Shown in pieces: positions 24,971 to 36,954 of a DNA stretch of 64,000 nucleotides (its first letter is position 1; each line of letters starts with the position of its first letter). Under the pieces are notes generated by a model. It did no database searches. It was not told the origin of the DNA and saw nothing but the letters and a program-made list of their open reading frames with translations. A program made the position numbers and the translations under genes. This DNA is from Peromyscus leucopus (lineage: Eukaryota > Chordata > Mammalia > Rodentia > Cricetidae): assembly GCF_004664715.2 (NCBI RefSeq), contig NC_051068.1, forward strand, positions 48,604,953 through 48,668,952. The letters are read 5' to 3'.

Positions 24971-26022
24971 ACCAAAACACATATAAATACAAATATATAC
25001 ATGTATGTATATCACCACACATATATAAACTCATATAAAGTGAAATATTTTGGTAAAAATGTGCTTTCCTACTCTGAGCCCTAAGGACTGTGGGGATTAA
25101 ATGAGAGATTTGTTGCAAACATCACACAGAATAATGGGCATACAATACTTGTTCAATAAAATAGTGAATTGTGAAAACTAATGTTTCCCAATAAACTGTT
25201 AAAGGAATGACTACTTACAGTTTAGGAAAAGGGAATGCCAGCAGCAATTCTCAGGAGCCTTCCTAGGCCATCAGGCAACATTGCCAACATAATTAGATGG
25301 AAGGAAAGACTGTTTAGAAACTCTATGAATTCATTTCCTGGTGTATCAAAAAATATGACAAAAATACCAAGAACAAAAAGTACTTACTTGTTTCTTGCAA
25401 GGTGGTTTGCTTTTATGGTCCCTACAGGACCATGTCAAAATCCAAAGGCATTCTTTTGAAAGTTTTGAACAGAGTTTTCAGATTATAACTTTCAAAAAGG
25501 GAAAACATCAAAGTCTCAGATGAACTTTTGCAAGAGGAAATGTTATGTAGCTAGTCTTCTAAGTATATTTAGTCTTGTTTTGTGCATCAACCAGCTTTTA
25601 ATTATATGACACTATCAAAAGCAATAGCTACCTAAATTAGACTTGGAATTCTGTTTGCTTTCATTTTTTCCTACATCTATTTTATTATTTTAACCATGTT
25701 TGAAGTTATATCATACCATAATGTATCTTTGACTATTTTGTGCATTTCTTCAACTTGTACGTTACTCAATATACTTTAACATGATGGTCCAGCTTCTAGG
25801 GTGTGCTATTCAATTCTACCTGTGCCTTAGTAATATAAGGAATTGTGCTACCAAGTCCATGATGGTGCTGTATGTTAACTCTTAGCATCACTGACTTGCC
25901 AGCAAGGCAGCTATTATAAACCTCCTGCCATTCTCCGGAGATTACTCTGGAAACCTGTCAGGCTAAACGCAGGAAACCATTTTATTTGCAGCATGGCATT
26001 CCTGCAATCGCTGACTGTGCAC
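24971..26022. other. Mostly unique sequence
   Basis: Nothing was recognised. The block 25.9-26.1 kb is more GC-rich than its surroundings and contains the hairpin described next. Confidence 0.4.
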
Positions 26023-26045
26023 TGCCAGCACAGTGTGTGCTGGCA
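26023..26045. repeat. Perfect 10-bp hairpin with 3-nt loop
   Basis: TGCCAGCACA, GTG, TGTGCTGGCA. GC-rich for this neighbourhood. The stem is too short for a microRNA precursor by itself and the flanks do not extend the pairing. Confidence 0.7.
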
Positions 26046-27120
26046 TTGGGCTTCCCTCCTGGGTACAATGTTTTGAGTATTGCTGCCATTTAAAGTCTTG
26101 AAATAGAATGGATTGGGTCCAAGTGGCATGACTGGTACAGACAGAACAAGTTTATTAGAGAGACTGGGGTTTGCCCTTGGTCCTGAAAGAACTATTACTT
26201 AAGTCTTAAACAATCTCTATTGTTGGGTGAAGGCATGAGGGCACAGCATCAATTTTATGCGGGGAGGTATGCACTAACCACATATGGGACCCAGTATGCA
26301 GAATATGTGATTTAAGATTACTAGGCAAAGCTCATCATGCTTTCTGGCAAAACAGAACACAGCCAAACGTGGATTTTATTGTCATGTTCATACTTAAGCA
26401 ATTTAATATTCAGAGTTTTATGTGGAGTTGCTGTAATTCTATTGTATGAACAATAACATTTGCCAACGATGTTTAAAAATAAGTCTATGTGAGATGCTTT
26501 CTTTTGGCACAAGATGGCACACTTTAACTTCAGAATTCTGATCTAATCACAACAAACTTTCTCAGTGGCAATGGAAGACAGTCAGTCCCTCAGTCTCATA
26601 CAGCAGAAATCAGAACTCTAAACAGAAAAGGAAAGCTGAGAGAAGCTTTGCAGCAAAGAAGGAACTTGAGTTATGGTTGAGAAGGAGGGGTCAAATGTGG
26701 GTGCATGTGGGTGGAAGTTTGGTTTAATGAATTTGAAAATGAAAAAAATAGGTCAATGTTGCCTTCCATATAAGTAAAGAACATCTCTAGAAATATTTCT
26801 TTCATTTTAAAACTCTTGTAGTTCTTAAGAATATCACTTTCTTGAATCATGTGAAGATGAATTATTATGAATCCAAAAATTCTATTGTAGCATAGGCATT
26901 ATGTTACATGATTAGCTAGGTACTGCTGCCTATACTGGTTCTACTGAGTGTGTGTTTACTTCTTACAGGCAACTACAATTCTGGTCTCTAGCCAACTCCC
27001 TGAGGAGTTGCCTTCTGTCATTTACATGCACTGGATGGTTTCTGTATCAGTGCACCCTGTTACAGCATATCCCCATTGTCTGGTGCTACTCAGACATAGT
27101 CATGGGAAGGAACAGTGAAT

Positions 27121-27122
<2 letters not shown>
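26046..27122. other. Unique sequence, possible degraded LTR at 26.1-26.3 kb
   Basis: The segment 'gacagaacaagtttattagagagactgg' at about 26140 resembles the polyadenylation region of a rodent LTR on the minus strand, but no boundaries are visible. Confidence 0.3.

Positions 27123-27176
<54 letters not shown>
27123..27176. repeat. (GT)n microsatellite
   Basis: About 27 GT repeats. Confidence 0.97.
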
Positions 27177-27178
<2 letters not shown>

Positions 27179-27825
27179 AAGATGCAAGAGCTTGTCCGAG
27201 GCCCTCTCTCCATCTCACTTTCATAGTTAGCTGAAAATATTGTTAGCACATAACCTTCCTTAGTCTTCATTTTACTGAATGATTTCAGTAAAATATACAA
27301 GCATGGAATTTTATAACTTTTGGATAATTTCTTTTACACAAAAAAATGTAACTACCTAGTAATTTCAACTTGTATAAAATGTATGCTCGTTTACCTCATT
27401 GTTTATATGGAGCACATAATAATAAAATTAAAAGAAAAATCAGAACTAGTATAGGTCATGTAATAATCACAGCAGAGGACCATCCATTATTCATATATCA
27501 TAGAAACAGTACTCCCAGACATATCCTCTCCTATTTAAATGTTCTAGCAGTGTTACTTAATTAATGGAAATGTTATTTCTGCTTTTCTCATTTACAAAAC
27601 AGCTCTAATGGTTTCTGCTTTGCCTACTTCATAGGTGCCGCTCTCTCTCTCTTTTAGATTTCACACCTACTGTTATTAGTTTGTAATTGCAGGAATTAAA
27701 TTCACATTTACTAATATAAGTGGAAAGAAAAGTGTGTAATGACATTTGATATCTTACAGATTCTGTGATGGTTAGTGAAGGTGGAATCGGTTGTTATTCC
27801 CTGAGCACAGCCAGCAAACCACCAC
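27177..27825. other. AT-rich unique sequence
   Basis: A short CT-rich run occurs at about 27640-27655. Nothing else was seen. Confidence 0.4.
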
Positions 27826-27880
27826 CAGCAGCAGCAGCAGCAGCAGCAGAGGCAGCAGCAGCAGCAGCAGCAGCAGCAGC
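27826..27880. repeat. Interrupted CAG triplet repeat
   Basis: (CAG)8, one AGG, then (CAG)9 and a final C. It is not inside an extended open frame with coding features, so a polyglutamine tract is not supported. Confidence 0.95.
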
Positions 27881-27961
27881 CATAAACCACAGGAATGTGC
27901 TGCCCTCAGCTTTGGGTCTGTGCTGTCTCACTCAGAGATGGTAACATGGTACTAACTTGAT

Positions 27962-28320
27962 TGTAGCTGGAGTTTTCCTGCCTTGCCCACAGTCAGGACA
28001 AATCTTTGTCACCCGCCAGTCCCACAGCCGCTCAGACCCAACCAAGTAAACACAGAGACTTATATTGCATACAAACTGTATGGCCATGGCTGGCTTCTTG
28101 CTAACTGTTCTTATATCTTAAATTAACCCATTTTTATAAATCTATACCTTGCCACGTGGCTGGTGGCTTACCGGTGTCTTTACATGCTGCTTATCCTGGC
28201 GGTGGCTGCAGTGTCTCTCCTCCTTCCTGTTCGCCCAATTCTCCTCTCTCTTTGTCCCGCCTATACTTCCTGCCTGGTCACTGGCCATCAGTGTTGTATT
28301 TATATAGATTGATATCCACA
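27962..28320 (-). mobile_element. ERVK-like LTR (3' LTR of a truncated provirus)
   Basis: Plus-strand edges are TGTAGCTGGAG and GATATCCACA, i.e. an LTR beginning TGTGGATATC on the minus strand. Immediately outside the right edge, on the minus strand, is a purine-rich polypurine-tract-like run (AGAAGAAAAGGGGAAG), as expected just upstream of a 3' LTR. Text such as 'aaacacagagacttatattg' and 'ttcctgcctggtcactggcc' recurs in the copy at 58954. Confidence 0.75.
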
Positions 28321-29980
28321 GCACTTCCCCTTTTCTTCTTTTTTTAAAAAGGAAGGTTTTAGTTTTAACATAGTAAAATTACATATAACAAAACAATTAT
28401 CGAGCAAGAATTACAGTTACAATATTAAAGAAGATGTCCTATCTATCTTATATTTGTAAGTTTAAGGTTTTATATCTAACTTATCTTTTATCATAACTGA
28501 GGAAATTACAACTATCTAGTTTTCAACCACATCAAAGACCTGAGAAGGAACATAATGGTACCTGAGAAATGGTAGATGGATGTAACTTTCGGGAATCTTG
28601 CAAGAGTAGACCAAGACAGCTGGCAGCCTGGACAGTCACCTAATGTTTCTCAGCATTGTTGGTGCATTAAAATTGGCTACAGGCCTCGAGTATCTGACAG
28701 ACCATTTTCAGAAGCAGGAATTCTGAGAGACCATCTTACCCTGTCTTGGCAGAGTACAGTGGTTGCTTTCCTTGTGTCCCGCTTGTCCAGAAAGGACAGC
28801 ATTGCATTTGTACTGTCAGCCGTCAAGGCAATGGCAGTTCTTTGCCCAGTAGGCCATTTTGTGCCAAAAAGACAAACTTCCAAATGGAAATGGCTTAGAA
28901 ACCCAACATTCTCTCAGGATCAATTGGTGCAGCCAGGAGCAATTGTGTCTCATGTCAACAGAATTCTAAGTTATTTAAATGCCATATTCTCTAGGTCTAT
29001 GAAGTGTTTGGAGATTACCTGTCCATCTGACCTATGTATCTGTAAATCTGGATAACCTAACTAATGTAACTATAGAGATGACAGGCATAGGCAACTATAA
29101 ATCTATAAGTCTTATCTACCGAAATAACCTAAAAACTAAGGCTTCACGTAAACAAGGTAAACAGTCTATAAGCAAATGTATGGTGAAGAACGATGACTTC
29201 AAAATTGTGACAATACACAAGATATTTATAACAGAGGTAGGAATATATAGTGCGATATTCAATATGCAATATGACAATAATCTTAAATATATATCAATAT
29301 ACCGAATATCCTAAACAGAAGTAGAACATATATAAAGTATGACAGATATAAATTTACATTTGTATCAATATAAAAATATTTCAAATAAGAGTAGAAATAT
29401 ATGTACATTATAACAAATATAGTTCTGTATTTGTATCAATATACAAATTAACTTAAACAGGAGTATAAAAATAGTTCACATTTGTATTAACATATAAGAA
29501 TCTGTAACAGTACAAATTACAGTGCAAATTATCTAAGGTTGCTATTTTACTAAATTTGTTTAATAGTATATACAATGATTTACCATCATATCTTATACCT
29601 ATCCGTTCCATTTCTTCCCCCCCCCTTTTTTTACAATACTGAGTCTAATATTTTCTTCCACCCCCAACCCTATAACCGTCATCCATAACCCTGAGAATTA
29701 TGAAACCTAAGGGAGAAGGGGTGTCGTTTCAGACATCTTTCCCATCTTGACTACTGGAACAGAATTGTCCCACACAGTTGTTCTGTCACATGACTCTATT
29801 CAGTATATGCAGGTCAAGAAATCAAGAGGACTTAGGAAAGGGAATTACAGTATCTCATCAATTCCAGCAGCGAATCTAGGGAAATACAGCTATGGAGAAC
29901 TGGTTGTTCAAATGTGCAAACTGTGACAACCTGTAGAAATGGTTAAAGAATTGAAGATAGATATGAACTGTAGGCAGTGG
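28321..29980 (-). mobile_element. Internal region of the ERVK-like element, non-coding part
   Basis: It continues from the polypurine tract with AT-rich text ('aaggaaggttttagttttaac', 'acatagtaaaattacat', 'aactatctagttttcaac', 'gctggcagcctggacagtcacc') shared with 59309-59775. No gag, pol or env motif is visible. A 159-codon plus-strand frame at 28576 is antisense to the element and probably fortuitous. There is no 5' LTR. The right edge is approximate, just before a MaLR LTR. Confidence 0.6.
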
Positions 29981-29987
29981 CCCTAGT

Positions 29988-30321
29988 TTTCTTTCTGAGG
30001 CATGAAAGCAACAGCATGACCAAAGCCACTTGTGGAAACGAAGAATTTATTTAACTCCATCACTGAGGGAAGTCAAGGCAGGAACTCTTGGTAGGAACTG
30101 AGAGGCAGGAACTTAAGCCTATAGCATGGAAGAAAGCTGCTTATTGGCTTCCTTTCTTTCTTATGGAAGCAAGGAGCACCTGGCCAGGGTGGAACCACCA
30201 TACTGTACTGCTCCTCCCATATTAATCATTACTGAAGAGAGTGTCCAGAGGCCAATCTGATGGAGGTGATTCCTCCATCATCACTCTGGTTTGGGTAAAG
30301 TTGACAAAACCTAACTAGCAT
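29988..30321 (-). mobile_element. MaLR-type LTR (MT/ORR1 group), antisense
   Basis: The order 'gaaagcaacagcatgaccaaag', 'atttatttaactccatcactgagg', 'gtcaaggcaggaactc' and 'gtaaagttgacaaaacctaactagca' is a reverse-complemented MaLR LTR, with the polyadenylation region near the left end. The exact subfamily is unresolved. Confidence 0.7.
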
Positions 30322-30371
30322 ACCAGCTAAGAAGGGCTTTAATTGTCCTGTAATTTCAGAACTAAACTCAG

Positions 30372-30472
30372 AAATTGACAGGGTCTTACTAAATAGCCTT
30401 GGTTGGCCTCAGCTCATTACACAAAGCAGGCACACCTTGAACTCGGGCTGAGTTTACCTTTTGTGTCACTGC
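30372..30472 (-). mobile_element. Possible diverged B1-like fragment
   Basis: 'cagggtcttactaaatagcc', 'ggttggcctcag' and 'ccttgaactcgggctgag' follow antisense B1 order, with an internal rearrangement. Confidence 0.4.
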
Positions 30473-30512
30473 AAACAGCTTAAGATCCACTTCTCTTTAA
30501 TTGTAAAAAAAT

Positions 30513-30717
30513 GCTTATTTTATTTTATGTCTATGAGTATGTTGCCTGAAAGTATAGCTGTGTACAGTGCACATGCCTGGTGGCCACTAAGGTCAGAAGA
30601 CGGTGTCAGAAACTCTGGCCTCCAGTCTTGAGCAGTTGGTAATTGGCAAATGTGGCCTGGGAAACTGAGCTCTGAAAGAGTGAGTGCTCTTAATTTCCCT
30701 GTCATCTTACCAGCCCC
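30513..30717 (-). mobile_element. B3 SINE, antisense
   Basis: 'tattttatgtctatgagtat', 'ggtcagaagacggtgtcag' and 'gtgagtgctcttaatttcc' ending 'ttaccagcccc' match B3/B2-type SINEs in reverse, with the tRNA-derived head at the right end. Confidence 0.8.
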
Positions 30718-31200
30718 AGTATCTACTTTTTATGAACATCAGCACAGCTGAAAAATGGCTAATATGTTCAAGATAATTTAATACTTAAAATATCTGCATT
30801 ATTAAAAGCATTGGGGGAAATCTCAAAAATAAGCATGCTTATTTCTACATATTAGAAATATTAATTTTAGTATATGAAACTCAGTTTCATTTTAGAAGAG
30901 GTGCGTTTATTATATATCCCAAATGTTTGAAAACTTCTTGGCACTGGGGCAAAATCAGTTGGCTTGATGTAGTAATACTAATAAAACCAAGTTTCTTGCC
31001 AAAAAATGTGGGTTCTGATAATCAGAAGGATGCCTCATTTTAAATAAATAAAGATTTTGTCTAATAATAATGGTACCTTTTAATAAAAGTATTATTTATT
31101 ACTCTGGATTTCTAAGACATCAGAATTTCACACAGAGGAAAAAAGTCTGTAGCCTAAAGTGTCACCAACATTGCTGAGTATTGTTACCGATTTTATTTCA

Positions 31201-31422
31201 TCACATACATGTCTTAAATAGGAAGTACTCATACATTCTCTTCATCCCTGTGCCAAGCTCCCTGAGCTCTTCCAATTCTTTCTTGCTTTCTGAAGTCCTG
31301 TGTTTCATAGTGTAAATAATCAGGTCTTGTATCTTGATTGTATGTGAATCTTTACTCTGTTTCCCAATGGTGGTTTCTAGGAATGCTGTAAGAAACAGTA
31401 CAGAAAGGATAAGGCCAACCAT
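31201..31422 (-). CDS. Candidate small secreted-protein ORF (73 aa), unidentified
   Basis: The frame opens with ATG in a strong initiation context (A at -3, G at +4). Residues 2-19 form a hydrophobic stretch (VGLILSVLFLTAFLETTIG) like a signal peptide. The remainder is polar and helix-prone, with basic pairs (SKKELEELRELG, MKR) and a single cysteine near the C-terminus. Two stop codons in tandem are followed at once by AATAAA on the minus strand. I do not recognise the family. It could be a single-exon peptide gene, a terminal exon, a retrocopy or chance. There is no clear splice acceptor before the ATG, and no TATA box was identified. Confidence 0.25.
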   Translation of the reverse strand: MVGLILSVLFLTAFLETTIGKQSKDSHTIKIQDLIIYTMKHRTSESKKELEELRELGTGMKRMYEYFLFKTCM

Positions 31423-32499
31423 TATGTTTTCATTAAAGGTAAAAAGAAAAAAATCCCATGGAGTGGTTGCTGACAGCCTTTGTAGATACTTCTATATGAT
31501 TATTTCTTAAATGTTGCAATTATTATGAACCCTATACAGAAACATTTGTACAGAAAGGAAATGTTTTGATTCATGAAGGTGGATTAATTATACCATTGGT
31601 TAAAACAGACATAACTCACAGATTAGAAACAGGGTCTCAGAGGTACCAGAAGTTTCATTTTCTTTCTTTATTTGCATTATTTTTGAATGCAGACAATAGC
31701 CATATGGCAGGGATAAAATGATTAGAAGATTTGACTTCTTATCAGTCAAGAAGATCATCTGAGGAAAAAAAGGGTCATCTTCACTTTGATGAGCTTATTA
31801 ACATTATATGACAACAGCATGTTTAAACATTCTTTGGTTATTTTGCAGAAAGCTATTAACAAGCATCATAAGGCTAGGAATCAGAATTTCCAGACTTGAA
31901 TCTAGATGATCATCTTTGTACCATGCAGAAGATATTATTATGAATGGCGAACCACAACAAGATCACCAAAATGGAAGATATAATTCCCAAAGAAATAACT
32001 AGTGTTTAAAAAGAAACCAGATCAGGAGGCACAAGTAGCCAAACACTCTGCTTTATAAGTTATGGTTATTCTCTATCATCTATCATCTCATCAATTTTAC
32101 TAACATGATCCTGTGTCTCCAGTGAATCTCACATTTCACCAGCTTGGAATAACAAATAATAATAGCAATTGTTCATTGTCCAGAGCCTTCAAGATGCTGT
32201 CAGCTGAGCAGGCAGGTAAATTGTTTTTCATATTTGTTTGGGGAAGAGTTTCCAAAGGACAGAGAGAAGCCACATGCTTGATAGCATCCACTCCCCAATT
32301 TATGGAAGCAAGGGTTACTAGTGAGGAGAGATGTTTCTACTGCTTGGGGTCATGTATTTTCATTTTTTTGTTTGTTTTAATGCCTAATTTTTCATAACTG
32401 TCAGGCCAATTGGACAAGAATTTTAGCATTGCTTTTTTTCACAAACACAAGATGATCTCAGGTCCTTCTCGTTATGCTTCCAGACAACAATGTATTTGT
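31423..32499. other. Unique sequence, no recognised feature
   Basis: This would be the promoter side of the 31.2-kb ORF; no TATA or CpG island was seen. A 94-codon frame at 32113 shows no domain. Confidence 0.4.
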
Positions 32500-32614
32500 T
32501 GTTTGTTTGTGTATAGTTTCATTATACAGCACAAGTTGGGCTTGAACTTCTATAATCCTTTACTTATGCCTCCCAAGTATTCAAATTACAGGTGTCTGTG
32601 ACTATATCAAGCCC
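32500..32614 (-). mobile_element. Old B1-type SINE, antisense
   Basis: 'cattatacagcacaagttgggcttgaacttc', 'atgcctcccaagtattcaaattacaggtg' and 'atcaagcccc' follow antisense B1/PB1 order with strong divergence. Confidence 0.6.
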
Positions 32615-33539
32615 CAGGTCACATTTTTAATAGTTGTATAAAAATAAATAAATAAAAAGGAAAAATAAGTTTTTAGAACTAATTTTGACATGTGGCTACT
32701 TCTTGTTCTTCAACTATTTTAATCAAAAGAAGTCAAGCACTGCATACTGAAGTACAGAGTCAAGTTGGAAAGTGGTTAAAGTATGTGCTCCTCCCCTTAT
32801 GTGCAATACTATAAGACTGTTCATGAAGGAATTTTATTAGGCTTAGTGCCTTTCAGTGCAGAAATGACTGAGTAATGGGAAAAAATTATTCTTCAAAACA
32901 TTTATTAGGTGCCACATGTAAGTAAATATTTTAATGTCCTAATAACTTTCCCTTTACAAATTAACCATATGTTATATCAAAATATAGACACCAGGTTAAT
33001 GAGCACATACTTATAAAGACAGTCCTGCTCCTTGATTCCCTAATAGCAAGTGTCCTCACTATAACATGTTCACATCTCCAGCCTTGGAATTGCAGGACAC
33101 CCTGTGTGTTCCATTCACAACCTTGCTACTACTGTCTGTGTGAGACTATGAACTAGAAGAGAACAGGTGCTATGTGTCAGCTTCATAGACATTCATTTGA
33201 TTCAGCTATAAGAAATTGTCATTATTTGAGCATTTATGAAACAGGAAACCAGCAATTTCATGTGGCTCAACTCCATGTGTAGTTTTGGATTGACACAAAA
33301 TATGTATAAATATTTATGAAGTGTATTGTCATGCCTTCATCCATGTACATGATGGGAACCTTTTTGTGACTTGTACATAATAAGTTATCATTTTTCATAA
33401 GAAAGTAATTTTATTATATCGGAATGTTCACTGAATCTAAGTAGAATGGACTATAAGAAAATATCAAAGAACTTACTTAATAGAGGTGCTTTTCTCAAAA
33501 CTTTTTTTGTGTGCATGTATGTGCAGATGTATGTAGGTG
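32615..33539. other. Unique sequence, no recognised feature
   Basis: No signature beyond an A-rich run at about 32640. Confidence 0.4.
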
Positions 33540-33990
33540 TACTTCAAAGCAGGTGTCATTCTTCAGGCCTGCCCATATTGCCTCCTGCCCCCTCCCCCGT
33601 CTCTTTAAACAAGATTTTTCACTTCCCTGTTTGCCCCAAACCTCCAAACCCTTCCATATATCCCTTTTCACTCTCCTACAAATTCAATTCATGGTCTCTT
33701 TTCTACTCAATGTTATTGCATGCATATATGTATTTGCATATATATCCAAATATAATGTTCTCAGTTTGTATAACAATACTTATATGCTGATTTTCAGGAT
33801 TAACCATTTGGCAATTCTCATGAGCATAGCTGCCCAAATGTGAGCTGCATCAAGACAGCACCAACGAATTGTTCCAAAGTGGATTGGAAAAAGCTCACAA
33901 GGCCTCCTCACTACATAAAGAACTATAGGCAACTAAGGAGATCTGGGAATATCCCAAAGGAACAGCACAATGAATGGCTGTCTGCCTCCA
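33540..33990. mobile_element. L1-derived 3' UTR fragments
   Basis: A pyrimidine-rich block followed by 'cattttgcatgcatatatg'-like text, 'ccatttggcaattctcatgagc', and then 'agacagcaccaacgaattg' with 'agctcacaaggcc' and 'aactataggcaactaagg' resemble successive blocks of old rodent L1 3' UTRs. The same blocks occur at 35360-35729 and 36249-36390. Orientation is uncertain. Confidence 0.5.
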
Positions 33991-33994
33991 ATAC

Positions 33995-34205
33995 TTGGTT
34001 TGAGACAATATCTCTCACTAGCAGAGAATTTGCCAAGTAGGCTATGTTGGCTTTCCAATAAACTACAGTGATATGACTCCCTCTACATTCCTAGAACTGC
34101 ATTCATCACCCCTGGATTTTTTTCCATGTGGGTTCTGGAATCAATCTCTGGTGTTTGTACTTACAAGGCAAGTATTAAATTTATTGTGCCATCACTTCAA
34201 GCCCC
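33995..34205 (-). mobile_element. B4 SINE, antisense
   Basis: 'gagacaatatctctcactagc' is followed by 'catgtgggttctggaatcaatctctgg', 'caaggcaagtatt' and 'gtgccatcacttcaagcccc', the antisense order of B4 ending in its tRNA-like head. Confidence 0.7.
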
Positions 34206-35227
34206 TTAGAAAATATCTTTCAGTACACATTTACCCATCCTATCAGTTGGGATAATGACACATTTTTCCAAAAATTCAGTAGTGGAGACTGAAGAAGGTA
34301 AGCTGTCCTTCTCTTCAGTACAGGTCTAAACCTTCAGCATGTATACACTCACATTTCTTCTATTCCATTGTTCTTATATTTCCTCCATGTTGTCCATGGT
34401 TCCTTTGTGGGTTAGGATCACTGCATTTCAGAAACCATAATTTTTTGGGGGTGCTGGTGGTGGTGTGTTGAAAATGTTCTATGGTTCGTGATGGTGGCTG
34501 CTCAACTTTGTGAATAAACTAATGTGTACATAATTTAGATGGTTTAATTTTAAGTGCTATGAACTAGTTTTCATTAATTACCCTTCCTTATTTTCCTTAT
34601 AAACTTGTTTATATTAACAGTACTTACACCTATTAATTCATAGCCTCTGGTTTTCTTATCTACAGATGAAAGTGGTTTTCAGACCACAAACATTTCATGG
34701 AAAAGATTGGTGACCTAAGCTTCATGGCAGCTGTGCCTTATTCCTGAACTGTATTTTATCTTCTACGTAGATAATCTCTGTATTATTAACTTTACTCCCC
34801 ACAGTAACTCTCTGTTCATTTGGCAATTAAAAACAAAACAACACTAAGAACAGAATAGCCTTGCTTGTTTGTACAAAAGGCTTTCCAAAGACGGAATTAG
34901 AATTTGATATTCAGGAAGTTCCTGGTATGGGAACTGTTCTCCAGCCCTGCACAAAAGCTGCTGGCTGCTGTGAAAACAACTGTACTTCTTCCCAGTGTGT
35001 GAAAGGAACTGGTTGTCTAGTAACCTGAAGAGGACAGATTACTGCTACTCCTTCCAGATTTTAATGTAAACTATACCTAAAAAACAGTGCCTTAAAACAA
35101 AAACAATCTGATATTATTTTACGTATTTTACAAGCAGGGTTGGTTAATACTTTCCATGTGGCACAGCAGAAAAAAATAGTTTCTATTTAGCTAGTAGCTG
35201 GGCCTCCAGTAGGTTTTAATCCAATTC
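34206..35227. other. Unique sequence, no recognised feature
   Basis: No repeat signature was recognised. Confidence 0.4.
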
Positions 35228-35279
35228 ATATATATATGTGTGTGTGTGTGTGTGTGTATGTGTGTGTGTGTGTATGTAT
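35228..35279. repeat. (TA)n(TG)n compound microsatellite
   Basis: TA repeats run into (TG)n with two TA interruptions. Confidence 0.95.
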
Positions 35280-35359
35280 TATCCAGGGACAGAAGAAAGA
35301 AGGCTCTCAAGACCTCCTGACATCTTTCTTTTTTAATATTAACCACACATTTACTTATT

Positions 35360-35729
35360 CTTTTTAAAAGTTCTTTCATTTTTTGAGATAATTATATCAT
35401 TTCTCCCTTCCCTCTCCTCCCTTGAGCCCTCCTCTCTAAACTCTCCCATGTTCTCTTTCAAATTTATGGCCTCTTTTTCATTAATTATTGCTGCATACAT
35501 ATGTATATGCATATATGTTCCTGGTTGTCAATATAACCTGTTCAATTTGTATAAAGATACTCATGTATATGTCTTTAGTGCTGACCATTTGGTATTGGAT
35601 AATTAATTGATGTTCTTCTCCATGGGGAAGACCATTTCACCTGCTCCTCGAATTCCTTGGTTGCTTTTAAGAGGCAAGGCAATCAGCAGACGGATGGTAC
35701 CTAGGAATGGCAGAACAGTCATTACTAAG
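35360..35729. mobile_element. L1-derived 3' UTR, left part
   Basis: 'gagataattatatcatttctccctt', 'atgtatatgcatatatgttcc', 'gctgaccatttggtattgg' and 'ggggaagaccatttcacctgc' are rodent L1 3' UTR blocks. The right edge is the 6-bp duplication of the solo LTR at 35730. Confidence 0.6.
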
Positions 35730-36248
35730 TGTAGCAGGAATCTTAAAAGTTCTTATTAATAAAGTCAAACTCGAGGCCAGTTATCGGGGTCAATGCTGGT
35801 AGATCAGAGAGACAGAACAAGCCACAGCTATCTCACCTTGCCAATTCCTCAGCTGGTCCTGTTTCCTCAGACTGGAAGCTTCTGTGTCCTCATCCCAATG
35901 GCTCTCAGCTGAACTGCTGCTTAAAAGCCTGAATGCTTAACCAGCCACATGTTTAACCAGCCAAATACTTCTAGTTTCTGGTCCTCACGCCTTATATACC
36001 TGTCTGCTTTCTACAATCACTCCCTAGGATTAAAGGCTTGCTTTCTGGGATTAAAGGAGTGAGTCACCATGCCTGGCTGTTTCCAATGTGGCCTTGAACT
36101 CATAGAGATCCCAGATGGATTTCTGCCTCTGGAATGCTAGGATTAAAGGCGTGTGCTATTACTGCCTAACTAGTGGCTTTTCTGTTCTCTGACCCCAGAT
36201 AAGTTTATTAAGGTACACAATATTTTGGGGGAACACAATACCATCACA
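35730..36248 (-). mobile_element. Solo LTR (B1-containing family), copy 2
   Basis: 519 bp, TGTAGCAGG...ATCACA, with the exact 6-bp duplication actaag at 35724-35729 and 36249-36254. It aligns with copy 1 over its whole length, including the two 'gggattaaagg' blocks and the TATA-like 'gtatataagg' on the minus strand. It is inserted into L1-derived sequence. Confidence 0.9.
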
Positions 36249-36390
36249 ACTAAGGTCTCACCCACATGACTACCTAAACATGTACGACAAGGATAACAGA
36301 CATGCTGACATGTGTGGGGAAAGGCCAGGCAGTCTTAACTTCATACAAAGACCTAGGGCCTCCTGACATAATACCTGTTGTTCAAGGCTT
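36249..36390. mobile_element. L1-derived 3' UTR, right part
   Basis: 'ggtctcacccacatgactacc', 'acatgtacgacaaggataac' and 'gggaaaggccaggcagtc' resemble the L1 3' UTR block that follows the 35.7-kb block, so the LTR split one L1 copy. Confidence 0.5.
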
Positions 36391-36954
36391 AGGCCAAGAG
36401 CTTCCTATTTATACTTATGTTATTTTATCATTCTAAGTCGTCACTAGACAACCTCAACTTAAGCAGAAGGGGCTATCCATCTTGTCTCGATGCCAAGTGT
36501 CAGAGTACATGTTCATATTAAATGTCCTAGCTTTAGCATATGACTTGGTGGCTTGGCTGACCTTGATGTGGAATCATGAACTGTTCTTGTTCTTTAGACA
36601 TCTGGCAGAAAAATGAGAATTGAGAGATTAAGGCTTTTCTTGACTGTACTGAAGAGTATCTGGCCAAGACAACATAAATTTGCAAGGAAATCTCCATGGG
36701 GGGGGCTGTTAATCATGAAGATCATTCATTGCTGCACTTCCTTAAGTATTACAGTGTGTACCAGGCATTTATGACCACCCATCAGTGAAACTTTATTGTT
36801 AATAATAGAGTAAATTTTTGCTTATATGTGGATTAAAATGTAAGTTTTATCAACATTAGGTAAAATATTGTACACATAAGTTATAATAGCCAAGTAAGTG
36901 ACCTCTTTGAAGATTAGAATAAATGAAATAAAAAAATTCAAAAATTAATTTAAA
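36391..36954. other. Unique sequence, no recognised feature
   Basis: It contains a short G-run near 36700 and nothing else. Confidence 0.4.

Noticed and set aside
27826..27880. Polyglutamine-coding exon
   Set aside because: No extended open frame with coding features surrounds the CAG tract.
28576..29055. 159-codon plus-strand frame, the longest in the window
   Set aside because: It lies antisense within the ERVK-like internal region and shows no domain or homologous open frame in the related copy at 59.3-59.8 kb.
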